Assembly (NCBI RefSeq): GCF_014170305.1
Contig: NZ_LZZT01000034.1
Span: 1 to 64,000, forward strand
Direction: 5' to 3'
DNA length: 64,000 bases
Origin: Achromobacter sp. UMC71
GTDB lineage: Bacteria > Pseudomonadota > Gammaproteobacteria > Burkholderiales > Burkholderiaceae_B
Shown here: positions 8,430-20,521 of the stretch, piece by piece
How the letters are laid out: every line of letters begins with the position of its first letter
How positions within the stretch are numbered: the stretch's first letter is position 1
The notes under the pieces: model-generated
The model's database searches: none
The model's input: the letters and a program-made list of their open reading frames with translations, nothing else
Told to the model about the DNA's origin: nothing
Program-made: the position numbers and the translations under genes

Positions 8430-9983
8430 ATGCGTACTTCCCCTTTTAATCGCCGGTGGTCCGCCGCCGCGCTCGCGGGCGCCCTGAGCGTCTGCTTCGT
8501 GACCGCTACGCAAGCCCAATCACCGCGGCCGTCGATGCGGCTGGTGTCCGAAACGCCTTACCCCGCGGCCGCCGCGCCCGCGCCGCAAGTGAACGCGCAG
8601 GAGCTGCGCGAAACCGCGATCGACGCCTACGTCTACGCCTATCCCATGGTGCTGATGGAGCTGGCGCGCCGCAAGGCCACCGCGGTGCAGTCGCCGCTGG
8701 ACGGCAAGGCGCCGGTGAACCAGTTCGGCCACAAGGCCGCGTTCCCCGACCCGCGCGCGTCCGACACGCCGTGGCCGAGCGCCGATGCGCTGTATTCCAG
8801 CCTGTGGTTCGACGTCTCGCGCGCGCCGTTGATCGTGCGCCTGCCTGATACCGGCAACCGCTACAGCGTGCTGTCGGCGCTGGACATGTGGAGCGACGTG
8901 TTCGCCTCGCGCGGCACGCGCACCAATGGCCCGGGCCCGCAATCGTTCGCCATCGTCGGTCCGAACTGGCAGGGCACGCTGCCGCCGGGCGTCGACATGA
9001 TCCGCAGCCCCACGTCCACCGGCTGGCTGATCGGCTGGACCCAGGCCAACGGTCCGCAAGACTACGCGGCCGTGAACCAGATCCAGGCCAACATGACGGC
9101 CGCCCCGCTGGTGGCGCCGGCTGCCGCGCCGCTGCCGGGCCGCACGCGCGGCTCCACCACGCCGTACCCGCAGACCGGCCCTGGCGTCGGCACCGCGCCC
9201 ATCGGCAGCGACGTGCCCATGCCGATGCCCGTGAACGTCATCGAAGGCTCGCCGGCCGAACAGGTCGCGGCCATGGACGCGGCCTCGTTCTTCACGCTGT
9301 TCTTCGACGTGCTGCGCAACAACCCGCCGCATGCCAACGACACGCCTATCCTGGACCGCATGCGCCGCATCGGCCTGGATGGCCGCCAGCCGTTCTCGTA
9401 TGGCCGCTTGAGCCCAACCGTGCAGCAGGCCCTGACTGACGCGCAGCCGCTGGCCGGCCGCCGCATCGCCGACAGCGTGTCGCACCTGGCCACGCCGATC
9501 AACGGCTGGAGCACCGTGCTGTCGGGCATCGGCACCTACGGCACGGACTACACGCGCCGCGCCGCCATCGCCTATGCGGGCTTGGGCGCGCCCACGCCGC
9601 AGGACGTGCTCTATCCGGTCACGGCTCGCGACTCGAAGGGCCGCGCGCTCACCTCGAACGAAGACTACGTGCTGCACTTCGACAAGGGCCAATTGCCGCC
9701 CGTCAACGCGTTCTGGTCCCTGCATGTCTATAACGACAAGCATGGCTTTGCCGAGAATCCGGCCAACCGCTACGTGCTGCGCAGCACCGACGGCCTGAAG
9801 TACAACGCCGACGGTTCGCTGGACATCTACATCCAGCGCCGCGATCCCGGCGAGCGCAAGCGCTCGAACTGGATCGCCAGCCCGGCCACCGAAGGTCCGT
9901 TCCTGTTGAGCATGCGTCTGTATTGGCCGCAGGGCACCGCGCTGGACGGCCAGTGGGCGCCGCCGCCGGTCAAGGAAGACTGA
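8430..9983 (+). CDS. DUF1254/DUF1214 exported protein
   Basis: A 517-residue protein with a Sec-type signal peptide (basic start RTSPFNRRW, hydrophobic core, cleavage likely after TQAQ near residue 30). The N-terminal part (about 55-210) fits DUF1254, with AYPMVLMELARRK and NQFGHKAAFPDPRASDTPWP. The C-terminal part (about 400-510) fits DUF1214, with FWSLHVYNDKHGF and a closing WPQGTALDGQW. Between them lies a Pro/Gly-rich stretch (about 225-270) that looks like an insertion. The molecular function of the family is not established. It is preceded by AAGGAG and stands alone between two terminators. Gene call is firm, function unknown. Confidence 0.9.
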   Translation: MRTSPFNRRWSAAALAGALSVCFVTATQAQSPRPSMRLVSETPYPAAAAPAPQVNAQELRETAIDAYVYAYPMVLMELARRKATAVQSPLDGKAPVNQFGHKAAFPDPRASDTPWPSADALYSSLWFDVSRAPLIVRLPDTGNRYSVLSALDMWSDVFASRGTRTNGPGPQSFAIVGPNWQGTLPPGVDMIRSPTSTGWLIGWTQANGPQDYAAVNQIQANMTAAPLVAPAAAPLPGRTRGSTTPYPQTGPGVGTAPIGSDVPMPMPVNVIEGSPAEQVAAMDAASFFTLFFDVLRNNPPHANDTPILDRMRRIGLDGRQPFSYGRLSPTVQQALTDAQPLAGRRIADSVSHLATPINGWSTVLSGIGTYGTDYTRRAAIAYAGLGAPTPQDVLYPVTARDSKGRALTSNEDYVLHFDKGQLPPVNAFWSLHVYNDKHGFAENPANRYVLRSTDGLKYNADGSLDIYIQRRDPGERKRSNWIASPATEGPFLLSMRLYWPQGTALDGQWAPPPVKED

Positions 9984-10030
9984 TCCCGCGCGCATCGGCG
10001 CCGTCGCAAGATGGCGCCGGCCAACGTGCC
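9984..10030. other. Short spacer between DUF1254 gene and its terminator
   Basis: Nothing recognisable besides the run-up to the terminator hairpin. The rest of the 450-base gap to atpI holds that terminator, the atp promoter and the atp leader, annotated separately. Confidence 0.6.
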
Positions 10031-10060
10031 AGCGGCCCCTCGTCGGGGCCGCTTTCTTTT
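10031..10060 (+). terminator. Intrinsic terminator after the DUF1254 gene
   Basis: Stem AGCGGCCCC (10031-10039) with GGGGCCGCT (10045-10053), followed by TTCTTTTT. This separates the upstream gene from the atp operon promoter. Confidence 0.92.
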
Positions 10061-10187
10061 TGCGCAGGTGCCGGGTCAGGGGCGCGCGCGGCACCGGATT
10101 CGGCCGGCCATTCGCGTCCCTAATTTCCTGGCGCGCGGCGCCGTTCTGGCCCGCTTGTTGTCACCTTACAAACCCCCGAAAGTTCAT

Positions 10188-10217
10188 TTGCTCGTGCAAA
10201 AAGAATCACGCTATACT
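10188..10217 (+). promoter_or_regulatory. Candidate sigma-70 promoter of the atp operon
   Basis: TTGCTC (10188-10193) and TATACT (10212-10217) are spaced by 18 bases, downstream of the preceding terminator. It would give a 5' leader of about 210 bases before atpI. No other box of this quality was seen in the gap. Confidence 0.6.
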
Positions 10218-10433
10218 CTGCGGGTTTGACGCTTGCGGGATAAGAGTCAGGGGCCGGGCGAATAGCTACAGGCCCCGGTTCTAGAAGAAGCGGGGACAAG
10301 AGACAAGGTTGGGCTTGTAAGGTTGGGCTTGTAACTACGTGGGTAACTACGTGGGGCTTGCCGGGCGTTTTTCAATAGCGCTTATGGGCAGGTCCACCAG
10401 AGGGCCCACCAGGGAATCACGCGGGGAAGTTTG
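10218..10433 (+). other. Long 5' leader of the atp operon with short direct repeats
   Basis: Contains a GGGGCC/GGCCCC hairpin (10250-10255 with 10271-10276), two adjacent copies of GGTTGGGCTTGTAA (10307-10320, 10321-10334) and two of CTACGTGGG (10335 and 10347). No ORF or known riboswitch is recognised. It may influence expression of the first gene; that is inference. Confidence 0.6.
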
Positions 10434-10955
10434 ATGCAGCAGAACACAGTGCGGCACGAACCTGCGCGGCAAGAGCGGAAACAACCGCAACCATTGCCGC
10501 AACAGGACGAAGCGCGCCAGGTTCTGGCGAGTCAGGATCCGGCGGACCGGGTGCTGGTGCTCAGTGACGCGGATCGCGCGGCGCTGAATGCTCAAGCAGG
10601 CCGTGGTCTCTTGTTGGCGCTGGTGGCGCAAGGCGCCATGGGGCTCGCAGCAGCAGTAATAGCGGGGGGTGTCGGAGGGGCGGCGGCAGGTTGGTCGGCG
10701 CTGGCGGGGGCAGGAGCGTATTTCATACCCAATGCGTTGTTCGCATTGCGCCTGGCTGTCAGTGTTCGGGCCGGTAAAGCCAGTCCCTTTACCTTTCTCT
10801 CTGGTGAGTTGATCAAGCTGTTCGCAACGGCATTGCTGTTGTGGCTGCTTTCGCATGTGGCGCAGGACACGCTCGTCTGGCCTGCCGCGCTGCTCGGTCT
10901 GATACTCACCTTGAAGGGATATCTCCTGCTTTTGATGTTCCGCAAGTTGTCATAG
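10434..10955 (+). CDS. atpI: ATP synthase subunit I
   Basis: The small membrane protein that opens many atp operons and helps assemble the c-ring. It has 173 residues with a charged, Gln/Arg-rich N-terminal tail (about 1-55) and four hydrophobic segments, including YFIPNALFALRLA and a conserved GELIKLF region before the last pair. I chose ATG at 10434 because it is preceded by GGGGA; a TTG one codon earlier is possible. It lies 85 bases before atpB in the same operon. Sequence conservation in this family is low, so the call relies on position plus topology. Confidence 0.88.
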   Translation: MQQNTVRHEPARQERKQPQPLPQQDEARQVLASQDPADRVLVLSDADRAALNAQAGRGLLLALVAQGAMGLAAAVIAGGVGGAAAGWSALAGAGAYFIPNALFALRLAVSVRAGKASPFTFLSGELIKLFATALLLWLLSHVAQDTLVWPAALLGLILTLKGYLLLLMFRKLS

Positions 10956-11028
10956 CGCGCCGGGAAATTTACGGCAAACAGAATCGTGGAATCGTCCAGC
11001 TCGCAAGGGCTGGGCATACAGCAAATAG

Positions 11029-11922
<894 letters not shown>

Positions 11923-12012
11923 TCCCCCGAATTTCCGGCGTCGGCCACCCGGCCGGCGCTGGATAGCAAGATCCTCTTGCATTGAGCAGTACCCTCATTT
12001 TTTATTTTTTGA

Positions 12013-12282
<270 letters not shown>

Positions 12283-12425
12283 GGCACGCCCGCCGGCGAA
12301 AAGGCGGGTCATGACGCTGGCGGCGATGTGGGCACGAGCCCCCGTCGCCGGTCAGCAAAGTATCGAGTGCTTCGCGTTGCCCCTCCCGGGTGCCGTCGGA
12401 GCCGCAAGGTGTTAAAGGAACGACC

Positions 12426-12896
12426 GTGAATCTGAACGCGACGATCATTTTCCAGATGCTCGTGTTCTTCGTTCTGGGCTGGTTCACGATGAAATTCGTG
12501 TGGCCTCCTCTGACGAAGGCGATGGACGAGCGCCGCCAAAAAATCGCCGACGGCCTTGCCGCCGCCGAGAAGGGTAAGGCCGATCTGGCCCAGGCCCAGG
12601 CGCGCGTCAGTCTGATCGAGGCTTCTGCCAAGTCCGAAAACCACGCCCGCATCATCGAGGCCGAGAAGCAAGCCGCCTCCCTGATCGAGCAGGCCCGCCG
12701 TGAAGCGGAAGCCGAGCGTGCCCGCATCGTGGCGCAAGCTGCACAGGATGCCGCGCAGGAAGTCCAGCGCGCCCGTGATTCGCTGCGCGACGACGTTGCC
12801 GCGCTGGCTGTCAAGGGTGCTGAACAGATCCTCAAGCGCGAGGTTGACGCCCGCGCGCACGCCGAGCTGCTGAACCAGCTTCGCGCGCAGCTTTAA
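12426..12896 (+). CDS. atpF: F1Fo ATP synthase subunit b
   Basis: Peripheral stalk subunit linking the membrane sector to F1. 156 residues: one N-terminal membrane helix (about 5-25, starting [19 protein letters not shown]) and a long charged Ala/Glu/Arg helix that dimerises. The start is GTG at 12426, chosen because AAAGGA lies immediately upstream and the translated N terminus then matches the family. A longer frame beginning at 12390 has no such support. Confidence 0.96.
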   Translation: MNLNATIIFQMLVFFVLGWFTMKFVWPPLTKAMDERRQKIADGLAAAEKGKADLAQAQARVSLIEASAKSENHARIIEAEKQAASLIEQARREAEAERARIVAQAAQDAAQEVQRARDSLRDDVAALAVKGAEQILKREVDARAHAELLNQLRAQL

Positions 12897-12908
12897 TCCG
12901 GGACCGTC

Positions 12909-13448
12909 ATGGCTGAACTTTCCACTGTTGCCAGGCCCTACGCCGAAGCCTTGTTCGCCGCCGCGCGCGACGACAAGGCCGGTTTGCCGGTTTGGGCCAA
13001 CCTGGTCAGCGAGCTGGCGCAGGTCGCCTCCAACCCCGATGTGCGCGAGGCCATGGCCGACCCGCGTCTGGGTGACAAGCAGCGCGTCGACCTGTTTACC
13101 GGCCTGATCAAGGCCGATTTGCCGCAAGCCGCCCGCAATTTCATCGAGCTGCTGGTTGAAAACGACCGGCTGCTGCTGCTGCCCGACATCGCCACGCAAT
13201 TCGTGGCGCTGCGGAATCGTCACGATGGCACGGCGCAGGCGGAAATCACCAGCGCGTTCGAATTGAGCGATGCCCAGGTCAAAGAACTGGTCACCGCTCT
13301 CGAACACAAATTCGGCCTCAAGCTCAAGCCCGTCGTTACCGTCGACCAGTCGTTGATTGGCGGCGTGCGCGTGGCCGTCGGGGACCAGGTGCTCGATACG
13401 TCCGTACAAGCCCAATTGGCCCGCATGCGCGATACGCTCGCCGCTTAA
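12909..13448 (+). CDS. atpH: F1Fo ATP synthase subunit delta
   Basis: Connects the b dimer to the top of the alpha-beta hexamer. 179 residues with the typical N-terminal ARPYAEALF and C-terminal [18 protein letters not shown] segments. It starts 12 bases after atpF, with a weak GGGA ribosome site. Confidence 0.97.
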   Translation: MAELSTVARPYAEALFAAARDDKAGLPVWANLVSELAQVASNPDVREAMADPRLGDKQRVDLFTGLIKADLPQAARNFIELLVENDRLLLLPDIATQFVALRNRHDGTAQAEITSAFELSDAQVKELVTALEHKFGLKLKPVVTVDQSLIGGVRVAVGDQVLDTSVQAQLARMRDTLAA

Positions 13449-13476
13449 GGCAACTAACAGGATTCCAGGAGTCAAT

Positions 13477-15018
13477 ATGCAACTCAATCCCTCCGAGATC
13501 AGCGAACTGCTCAAGAGCCGCATCGAGGGCCTGGGCGCTTCGGCTGATGTCCGTACTCAGGGCACCGTCGTGTCCGTGACCGACGGTATTACCCGCATCC
13601 ACGGCTTGTCCGATGTGATGCAGGGCGAAATGCTCGAATTCCCCAACAACGTTTTCGGTCTGGCGCTCAACCTTGAGCGCGATTCCGTCGGCGCCGTTAT
13701 TCTCGGCGACTACACCGGCATCTCCGAAGGCGACCAGGTCAAGACGACCGGCCGCATTCTGGAAGTTCCGGTTGGTCCCGAACTGAAAGGCCGCGTGGTC
13801 AACACGCTGGGCGAGCCGATCGACGGCAAGGGCCCGGTCAACGCCCGCGCCACCGACATCATCGAAAAAGTGGCGCCTGGCGTTATCGCCCGCCGCTCGG
13901 TGTCGCAACCGCTGCAAACCGGCATCAAGGCTATCGACTCGATGGTCCCGATCGGCCGCGGCCAGCGCGAACTGATCATTGGCGACCGCCAGACCGGCAA
14001 GACCGCCGTGGCTGTCGACACCATCATCAGCCAGAAGGGCAAGGGCGTCACCTGCGTGTACGTCGCTATCGGCCAGAAGGCTTCCACGATCAACAACGTG
14101 GTGCGCAAGCTGGAAGAGCACGGCGCGATGGAATACACCATCGTCGTGGCCGCTTCGGCTTCGGACTCGGCCGCCATGCAATACCTGGCTGCCTACGCCG
14201 GCTGCACGATGGGCGAATACTTCCGCGATCGCGGCGAAGACGCCCTGATCGTCTATGACGACCTGACCAAGCAAGCCTGGGCCTACCGCCAAGTGTCGCT
14301 GCTGCTGCGCCGTCCGCCGGGCCGCGAAGCCTACCCGGGCGACGTGTTCTACCTGCACTCGCGTCTGCTGGAACGTGCTGCCCGCGTGAACGAAGACTAC
14401 GTCGAAAAGTTCACCGATGGCGCCGTCAAGGGCAAGACCGGTTCGCTGACCGCGCTGCCGATCATCGAAACGCAGGCAGGCGACGTGTCCGCCTTCGTTC
14501 CGACCAACGTGATCTCGATCACCGACGGCCAGATCTTCCTGGAAACCGACCTGTTCAACGCCGGTGTCCGTCCCGCCATCAACGCCGGTATCTCGGTGTC
14601 GCGTGTCGGTGGCGCTGCGCAGACCAAGGTCGTCAAGAAGCTGTCCGGCGGTATCCGTACCGACTTGGCGCAGTACCGTGAACTGGCCGCCTTCGCGCAG
14701 TTCGCTTCCGACCTGGACGACGCGACCCGTCGCCAGCTGGAACGCGGCAAGCGCGTGGTCGAACTGCTCAAGCAGCCGCAATACCAGCCGCTGCAAGTGT
14801 GGGAACTGGCCGTCACGCTGTACACGGTCAACAACGGCTACCTGGATGACGTGGACGTGGCTCAAGTGCTGTCGTTCGAGAAGTCGCTCAAGGATCAACT
14901 GAAGGCCAAGCATGCGGCCATGATCCAGCGCATCGAAGACACCAAGGAACTGTCCAAGGACGACGAGGCCGAATTGGCCACCGCCGTTCAGGAATTCAAG
15001 AAGCACGGTGCTTTTTAA
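13477..15018 (+). CDS. atpA: F1Fo ATP synthase subunit alpha
   Basis: Non-catalytic nucleotide-binding subunit of F1; 513 residues. The P-loop GDRQTGKT is at 169-176, and the signature [10 protein letters not shown] is in the C-terminal third. The N-terminal [12 protein letters not shown] is the delta-contact helix. The ATG at 13477 follows CCAGGAG; the frame extends upstream into atpH without family support. The 98-base gap to atpG has an unusual set of three mutually complementary segments (see separate entry). Confidence 0.98.
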   Translation: MQLNPSEISELLKSRIEGLGASADVRTQGTVVSVTDGITRIHGLSDVMQGEMLEFPNNVFGLALNLERDSVGAVILGDYTGISEGDQVKTTGRILEVPVGPELKGRVVNTLGEPIDGKGPVNARATDIIEKVAPGVIARRSVSQPLQTGIKAIDSMVPIGRGQRELIIGDRQTGKTAVAVDTIISQKGKGVTCVYVAIGQKASTINNVVRKLEEHGAMEYTIVVAASASDSAAMQYLAAYAGCTMGEYFRDRGEDALIVYDDLTKQAWAYRQVSLLLRRPPGREAYPGDVFYLHSRLLERAARVNEDYVEKFTDGAVKGKTGSLTALPIIETQAGDVSAFVPTNVISITDGQIFLETDLFNAGVRPAINAGISVSRVGGAAQTKVVKKLSGGIRTDLAQYRELAAFAQFASDLDDATRRQLERGKRVVELLKQPQYQPLQVWELAVTLYTVNNGYLDDVDVAQVLSFEKSLKDQLKAKHAAMIQRIEDTKELSKDDEAELATAVQEFKKHGAF

Positions 15019-15024
15019 GAAAGT

Positions 15025-15078
15025 GATGGGTTAGGCGTCTGCAACGCCTCACCCATCCTTACCGGATGGTTGAGGCGT
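15025..15078 (+). promoter_or_regulatory. Alternative stem-loops between atpA and atpG
   Basis: Three segments: 15025-15038 (GATGGGTTAGGCGT), 15044-15058 (ACGCCTCACCCATCC) and 15064-15078 (GGATGGTTGAGGCGT). The middle one can pair with either neighbour, each time with a single mismatch, so two hairpins are mutually exclusive. There is no T-run. Such structures can control mRNA processing or local translation; function here is inference. Confidence 0.7.
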
Positions 15079-15116
15079 GAGCGGAACCCATCGGCCAGTC
15101 TTCACAGGAAAGCGCA

Positions 15117-16022
15117 ATGCCCGGAATTAAGGAAATCCGAACCAAGATCAAGAGCGTGCAAAACACGCGCAAGATCACCAAGGCGATGGAAATGGTCGCC
15201 GCATCCAAAATGCGCAAGGCGCAGGAACGGATGCGTGCTGGTCGTCCGTACGCCACCAAGGTGCGCGAGATTGCTGCGCACCTGATGCAGGCCAACCCCG
15301 AGTACAGCCACCCGTACCTGGTCGAACGCGAAATCAAAGCGGTCGGCGTGGTCATGGTGACGACTGACAAGGGTCTGTGCGGCGGCTTGAACACCAACAT
15401 CACTCGCGTGACGTTGGGCAAGCTGAAAGAGTTCGAGAAAAACGGCATCGCCGTCCAAGCGACCGCTTTCGGCAACAAGGGCGTGGGTGTGCTGACCCGT
15501 ATCGGCGCCAAACTGGTTTCCCAGGAAGTGCAACTGGGCGACAAGCCGCAACTGGACCGCCTGCTGGGCGCGATCAAGGTGCAGCTGGACGCCTACCTGG
15601 ATGGCCGCATCGACGCGCTGTACGTGGCTTCGACCCGCTTCGTCAACACGATGAAGCAGGAGCCGCTGTTCTTGCGCCTGCTGCCGTTGGCGAGCGGTTT
15701 GGAAGATCCGTACCAGACGGGTGCTGAAAGCCTGGCCAAGACGTCGGAAGTGAAAACGGATTACAGCTGGGATTACATCTACGAACCCGACGCCCGTAGC
15801 GTGATCGATGACCTGCTGCAGCGTTACGTTGAAGGCCTGCTGTACCAAGCCGTGGCCGAGAACATGGCTTCGGAGCAGTCGGCCCGGATGGTCGCCATGA
15901 AGGCGGCGTCGGACAACGCCAAGAAGGTCATCGGGGAGCTGCAACTGGTCTACAACAAGACCCGTCAGGCCGCGATCACCAAAGAAATTTCGGAAATCGT
16001 AGGGGGCGCTGCCGCCGTTTAA
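15117..16022 (+). CDS. atpG: F1Fo ATP synthase subunit gamma
   Basis: Central rotor shaft of F1; 301 residues. The N-terminal [20 protein letters not shown] helix and the C-terminal [20 protein letters not shown] helix form the coiled coil entering the hexamer. [12 protein letters not shown] is the conserved central motif. A CAGGAAAG ribosome site precedes the ATG. Confidence 0.98.
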   Translation: MPGIKEIRTKIKSVQNTRKITKAMEMVAASKMRKAQERMRAGRPYATKVREIAAHLMQANPEYSHPYLVEREIKAVGVVMVTTDKGLCGGLNTNITRVTLGKLKEFEKNGIAVQATAFGNKGVGVLTRIGAKLVSQEVQLGDKPQLDRLLGAIKVQLDAYLDGRIDALYVASTRFVNTMKQEPLFLRLLPLASGLEDPYQTGAESLAKTSEVKTDYSWDYIYEPDARSVIDDLLQRYVEGLLYQAVAENMASEQSARMVAMKAASDNAKKVIGELQLVYNKTRQAAITKEISEIVGGAAAV

Positions 16023-17468
<1,446 letters not shown>

Positions 17469-17477
17469 GGAACCGAT

Positions 17478-17903
17478 ATGGCTACCCTGCATGTGGATGT
17501 CGTCAGCGCAGAGGAAGCGATCTTCTCCGGTGAGGCGAAGTTCGTGGTGCTGCCTGGCGAAGCGGGTGAACTGGGCATTCTGCCCGGCCACACCCCGCTG
17601 ATTTCGCGCATACGCCCCGGGACGGTCAAGATCGTTCGTGCCGACCAAGGCGAGGAAAACATCTTCGTCGCCGGGGGCATTCTGGAAGTGCAGCCGGGCA
17701 GCGTGACGGTCCTGGCCGACACGGCGATTCGTGCCGCCGACCTGGACGAAGCCCGTGCCGTGGAAGCGCGCAAGCGCGCCGAAGAGGCCCTGGCCAATGC
17801 CAAGGACAAGGCCGACATCGCGGTTGTCGAAGCTGAACTCGCCATGCTGGCTGCACAAGCCATCGCGGCGCGCAAGCTGCGCCAAGGCGGCCGGTCGCAC
17901 TAA
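17478..17903 (+). CDS. atpC: F1Fo ATP synthase subunit epsilon
   Basis: Regulatory rotor subunit that can inhibit ATP hydrolysis. 141 residues: an N-terminal beta sandwich (about 1-87; [14 protein letters not shown] is typical) and two C-terminal helices rich in Ala and charged residues. Last gene of the operon, followed by a strong terminator 38 bases downstream. Confidence 0.97.
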   Translation: MATLHVDVVSAEEAIFSGEAKFVVLPGEAGELGILPGHTPLISRIRPGTVKIVRADQGEENIFVAGGILEVQPGSVTVLADTAIRAADLDEARAVEARKRAEEALANAKDKADIAVVEAELAMLAAQAIAARKLRQGGRSH

Positions 17904-17940
17904 GCGGTTTGTTTGCCCGCCGGGGTTCGCCCCGGACTTG

Positions 17941-17969
17941 AAAAAAGCGGCCCACGGGCCGCTTTTTTC
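17941..17969 (+). terminator. Intrinsic terminator of the atp operon
   Basis: AAAAAAGCGGCCC (17941-17953) and GGGCCGCTTTTTT (17956-17968) give a GC stem with A and T tracts on either side. It could work in both directions. Confidence 0.95.
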
Positions 17970-18089
17970 ATGCACTTGCGGTGCCCACGGACTCGGTAAG
18001 CCGGTAGCGGATTTGCGTTCGCTACGAATGGCCGGCCGGTTTTTGCAACAGTAGCCTTCAACTTTAGGCAGCCGCCTGAGGATGAACGC

Positions 18090-18947
18090 GTGCGAGAAAC
18101 CACCGATTGCGGGGTGTTGCTCACCCCTGGCCATGAAACCGCCATGCGCGACTGGGTCGCGCGCGGCCAACCCCGCCTGGCGCGGGTCCGGCTGCATCTG
18201 GTGCCGCTGCGCAACGCCGTTGCCTTGGGTGGCGCTGCCTCCGGCAGCGGGTTGGCGGACGGCGCCGGGGCGCCACCCGGCGATGTCTCAAGCCGCACGC
18301 CCGACGGGCCGGACATCCATGCGCTGGCCCGGCTGGCGGTGAGGCTGCGTCGTTACGATCACTGCATCCTGCCCGTCGCACCCGCCTCGCTGGCCTGGAC
18401 CCGCATGGCGCTGCAGCAGGCAGGCGGCGCGCTCGCCACGCCGGTGCTGCTGTTCGTCCACGATATGACTGCGCCGGCCATCGAAGATCTGCTTGCGCTG
18501 GGCGCGGCCGATTTCATGACGGCGCCGTACTGCCTGGAAAGTCTCAGAGTGCGCCTGGGGCGGCTGGCCCGCCGAACCCCTTGGGGCCCGCCATCCGCGC
18601 AATTGGCGGAAACCGCCCCGGTGTATCCGGCGGGTGTGCGCGAGCCCGGCCTTGCGCATCCCGAGCGGCGGCCCCGTGTGCCGCGGCAGGTGCTGCATCA
18701 AGGCTTGGCCGGGCTGCGCCACCAGGCGGACCGCAGCGCGCACGAGCCTTTCCGCCAAGCCAAGGCGCGGGTGGTGGATGGCTTTGAATCCGATTACATC
18801 CGCTTGGCGTTGGCGCGCCACCAGGGCAACGTCGCGCGGGCGGCCCGCGCATCCAGCAAGCACCGGCGGGCGTTCTGGGCGCTGATGCGCAAGCACGGCA
18901 TCGACGCTGCGCCTTACCGCCGCCGGGCCGAGCGCGATGACACCTAG
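18090..18947 (+). CDS. Fis-type DNA-binding regulator with degenerate receiver domain
   Basis: 285 residues. The segment from about 85 to 170 resembles the second half of a response-regulator receiver (PVLLFVHDMTAPAIEDLL, then GAADFMTAPY). The usual phospho-acceptor Asp appears replaced in HCILPVAP, and the conserved Lys of the KP motif is Ala in TAPY. The C terminus (about 225-275) is a Fis-like helix-turn-helix: ALARHQGNVARAARASSKHR then RRAFWALMRKHGID. The start is GTG at 18090 with CTGAGGA upstream; an ATG at 18082 is out of frame. It sits between the atp terminator and hemE; its targets are unknown. Confidence 0.75.
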   Translation: MRETTDCGVLLTPGHETAMRDWVARGQPRLARVRLHLVPLRNAVALGGAASGSGLADGAGAPPGDVSSRTPDGPDIHALARLAVRLRRYDHCILPVAPASLAWTRMALQQAGGALATPVLLFVHDMTAPAIEDLLALGAADFMTAPYCLESLRVRLGRLARRTPWGPPSAQLAETAPVYPAGVREPGLAHPERRPRVPRQVLHQGLAGLRHQADRSAHEPFRQAKARVVDGFESDYIRLALARHQGNVARAARASSKHRRAFWALMRKHGIDAAPYRRRAERDDT

Positions 18948-19071
18948 CGGCCGGGCCTGACTGTAGCGAAAGCGTCCGCCTTTGCGCCGCGGCAAGACGC
19001 TCGTGTGCGGGCGGACACGCCCTGTCAGCTTGGGGCAGTAAAATCACGGCTTCCGATCATCGAGGATAGTC

Positions 19072-20145
19072 GTGTCCGCTGCCGTCTTGAAGAACGATGT
19101 GTTCTTGCGCTCGCTCTTGCGCGAGCCCGTGCCCTACACCCCCATCTGGCTCATGCGCCAGGCGGGTCGCTATCTGCCCGAATACCGCGAAACACGCGCC
19201 CGGGCCGGTTCCTTCATGGGCCTGGCTCAGAATCCGGACTACGCCTCGGAAGTCACCCTGCAGCCGCTCGCGCGTTACGACCTGGATGCGGCGATCCTGT
19301 TTTCCGACATCCTGACCGTGCCGCACGCCATGGGCCTGGGCCTGGACTTCGCCGAAGGCGAGGGCCCGCGCTTTGCCCGCCCGGTGCGCACCGAAGAAGA
19401 CGTGGCGCGCCTGGCCGTGCCCGACATGGACAAGCTGCGCTATGTGTTCGACGCAGTGTCCACCATCCGCCGCGACCTGGACGGCAAGGTGCCGCTGATC
19501 GGCTTTGCCGGCAGCCCCTGGACCATCGCCTGCTACATGGTCGAAGGCCAGGGCAGCGACGACTACCGCCTGATCAAGACGCTGATGTACTCGCGTCCGG
19601 ACCTGCTGCACCGCATCCTTGAAATCAACGCCGAGGCCACGCTGCAGTACCTGAACGCGCAGATCGCGGCGGGCGCGCAGGCCGTGATGCTGTTCGACAG
19701 TTGGGGCGGCGTGCTAGCCGATGGCCTGTTCCAGCAGTTTTCGCTGGCCTACACCCGCAAGGTCGTGGCCGGCTTGACGCGCGAGCATGAAGGACGCCGT
19801 GTCCCGTCCATTGTCTTCACCAAGGGCGGCGGCCAATGGCTCGAAGCCATCGCGGCCTGCGGCAGCGACGCGGTAGGGCTGGACTGGACGGTGGACCTGG
19901 CGGCCGCGCGCCGCCGCACCGGCGATTCGGTCGCGTTTCAGGGCAATCTGGATCCCATGGCGTTGTTCGGCGGCGCGTCCGCCATCCGCGCCGAAGCCCG
20001 CCGGGTGCTGGATGCGTTCGGCCCGGTCGGCAAGGGCGGCCACGTGTTCAACCTGGGCCATGGCATTTCGCGGTTCACGCCGCCGGAAGCGGTAGCCGAA
20101 TTGGTCGACGAAGTCCACCAACACAGCCGTTCGCTGAGAGGGTAA
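19072..20145 (+). CDS. hemE: Uroporphyrinogen III decarboxylase
   Basis: Converts uroporphyrinogen III to coproporphyrinogen III in heme synthesis; cytoplasmic. 357 residues with the signature [18 protein letters not shown] near the N terminus, the catalytic Asp in [11 protein letters not shown], and a [12 protein letters not shown] terminus. The start is GTG at 19072 after GAGGA; no in-frame ATG fits better. A terminator-like hairpin follows. Confidence 0.97.
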   Translation: MSAAVLKNDVFLRSLLREPVPYTPIWLMRQAGRYLPEYRETRARAGSFMGLAQNPDYASEVTLQPLARYDLDAAILFSDILTVPHAMGLGLDFAEGEGPRFARPVRTEEDVARLAVPDMDKLRYVFDAVSTIRRDLDGKVPLIGFAGSPWTIACYMVEGQGSDDYRLIKTLMYSRPDLLHRILEINAEATLQYLNAQIAAGAQAVMLFDSWGGVLADGLFQQFSLAYTRKVVAGLTREHEGRRVPSIVFTKGGGQWLEAIAACGSDAVGLDWTVDLAAARRRTGDSVAFQGNLDPMALFGGASAIRAEARRVLDAFGPVGKGGHVFNLGHGISRFTPPEAVAELVDEVHQHSRSLRG

Positions 20146-20154
20146 GTGAGTGAA

Positions 20155-20180
20155 CGCTTCGGTCCTTAGGGCCGAAGTTT
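20155..20180 (+). terminator. Probable terminator after hemE
   Basis: CTTCGGTCC (20157-20165) pairs with GGGCCGAAG (20169-20177), with one G-T pair and a 3-base loop, then TTT. The T tract is short. Confidence 0.55.
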
Positions 20181-20198
20181 GAGGCCCCCGGCGGGCAC

Positions 20199-20384
20199 TT
20201 GTGCACAGCAAGATTACGCTTGGGGAAAACCCTCTAGAAGCTTGTTTACAATCTTGGAAGTTTGTATAAGTTATTGTTTTTAATGGAATAAAATAGGTTT
20301 TCAACAGATTTGCAAGAGTTGATGCAATCTTGCCTTATTCCAATTTTTAACGTTGCTCCAGCCTTTTCCCCAAAGTTATCCACA
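20199..20384. promoter_or_regulatory. AT-rich region with DnaA-box-like sites between hemE and priA
   Basis: A perfect consensus DnaA box TTATCCACA lies at 20376-20384. Near-matches are TTATACAAA on the minus strand (20261-20269), TTTTCAACA (20298-20306), TTTTCCCCA (20364-20372) and, weaker, TTGTGCACA (20199-20207). The stretch 20241-20350 is far more AT-rich than its surroundings. The priA promoter must lie here too. Whether DnaA binds is inference. Confidence 0.55.
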
Positions 20385-20521
20385 GGCGGGGGCTGGAGCC
20401 GCCGACCGGCTTGGCGCGACAATGGCCCTGGGCCTGCGTACCGGCCCGGCCTTGTCTTCTCCCGCCACCGATGATCCCGGCCGCCCCGGGCCTGCCCAGT
20501 CAATGTTCCGTTTCGTACCCC

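Noticed and set aside
10218-10433. A tRNA or riboswitch in the atp leader
   Set aside because: No cloverleaf, T-loop sequence or known riboswitch core could be found; only short repeats and one hairpin.
20146-20521. Chromosomal replication origin
   Set aside because: DnaA-box-like sites and an AT-rich segment are present, but dnaA, dnaN, gidA and parAB are absent, and the long atp-hemE run on the left would be transcribed toward the site. Kept only as a DnaA-box cluster.
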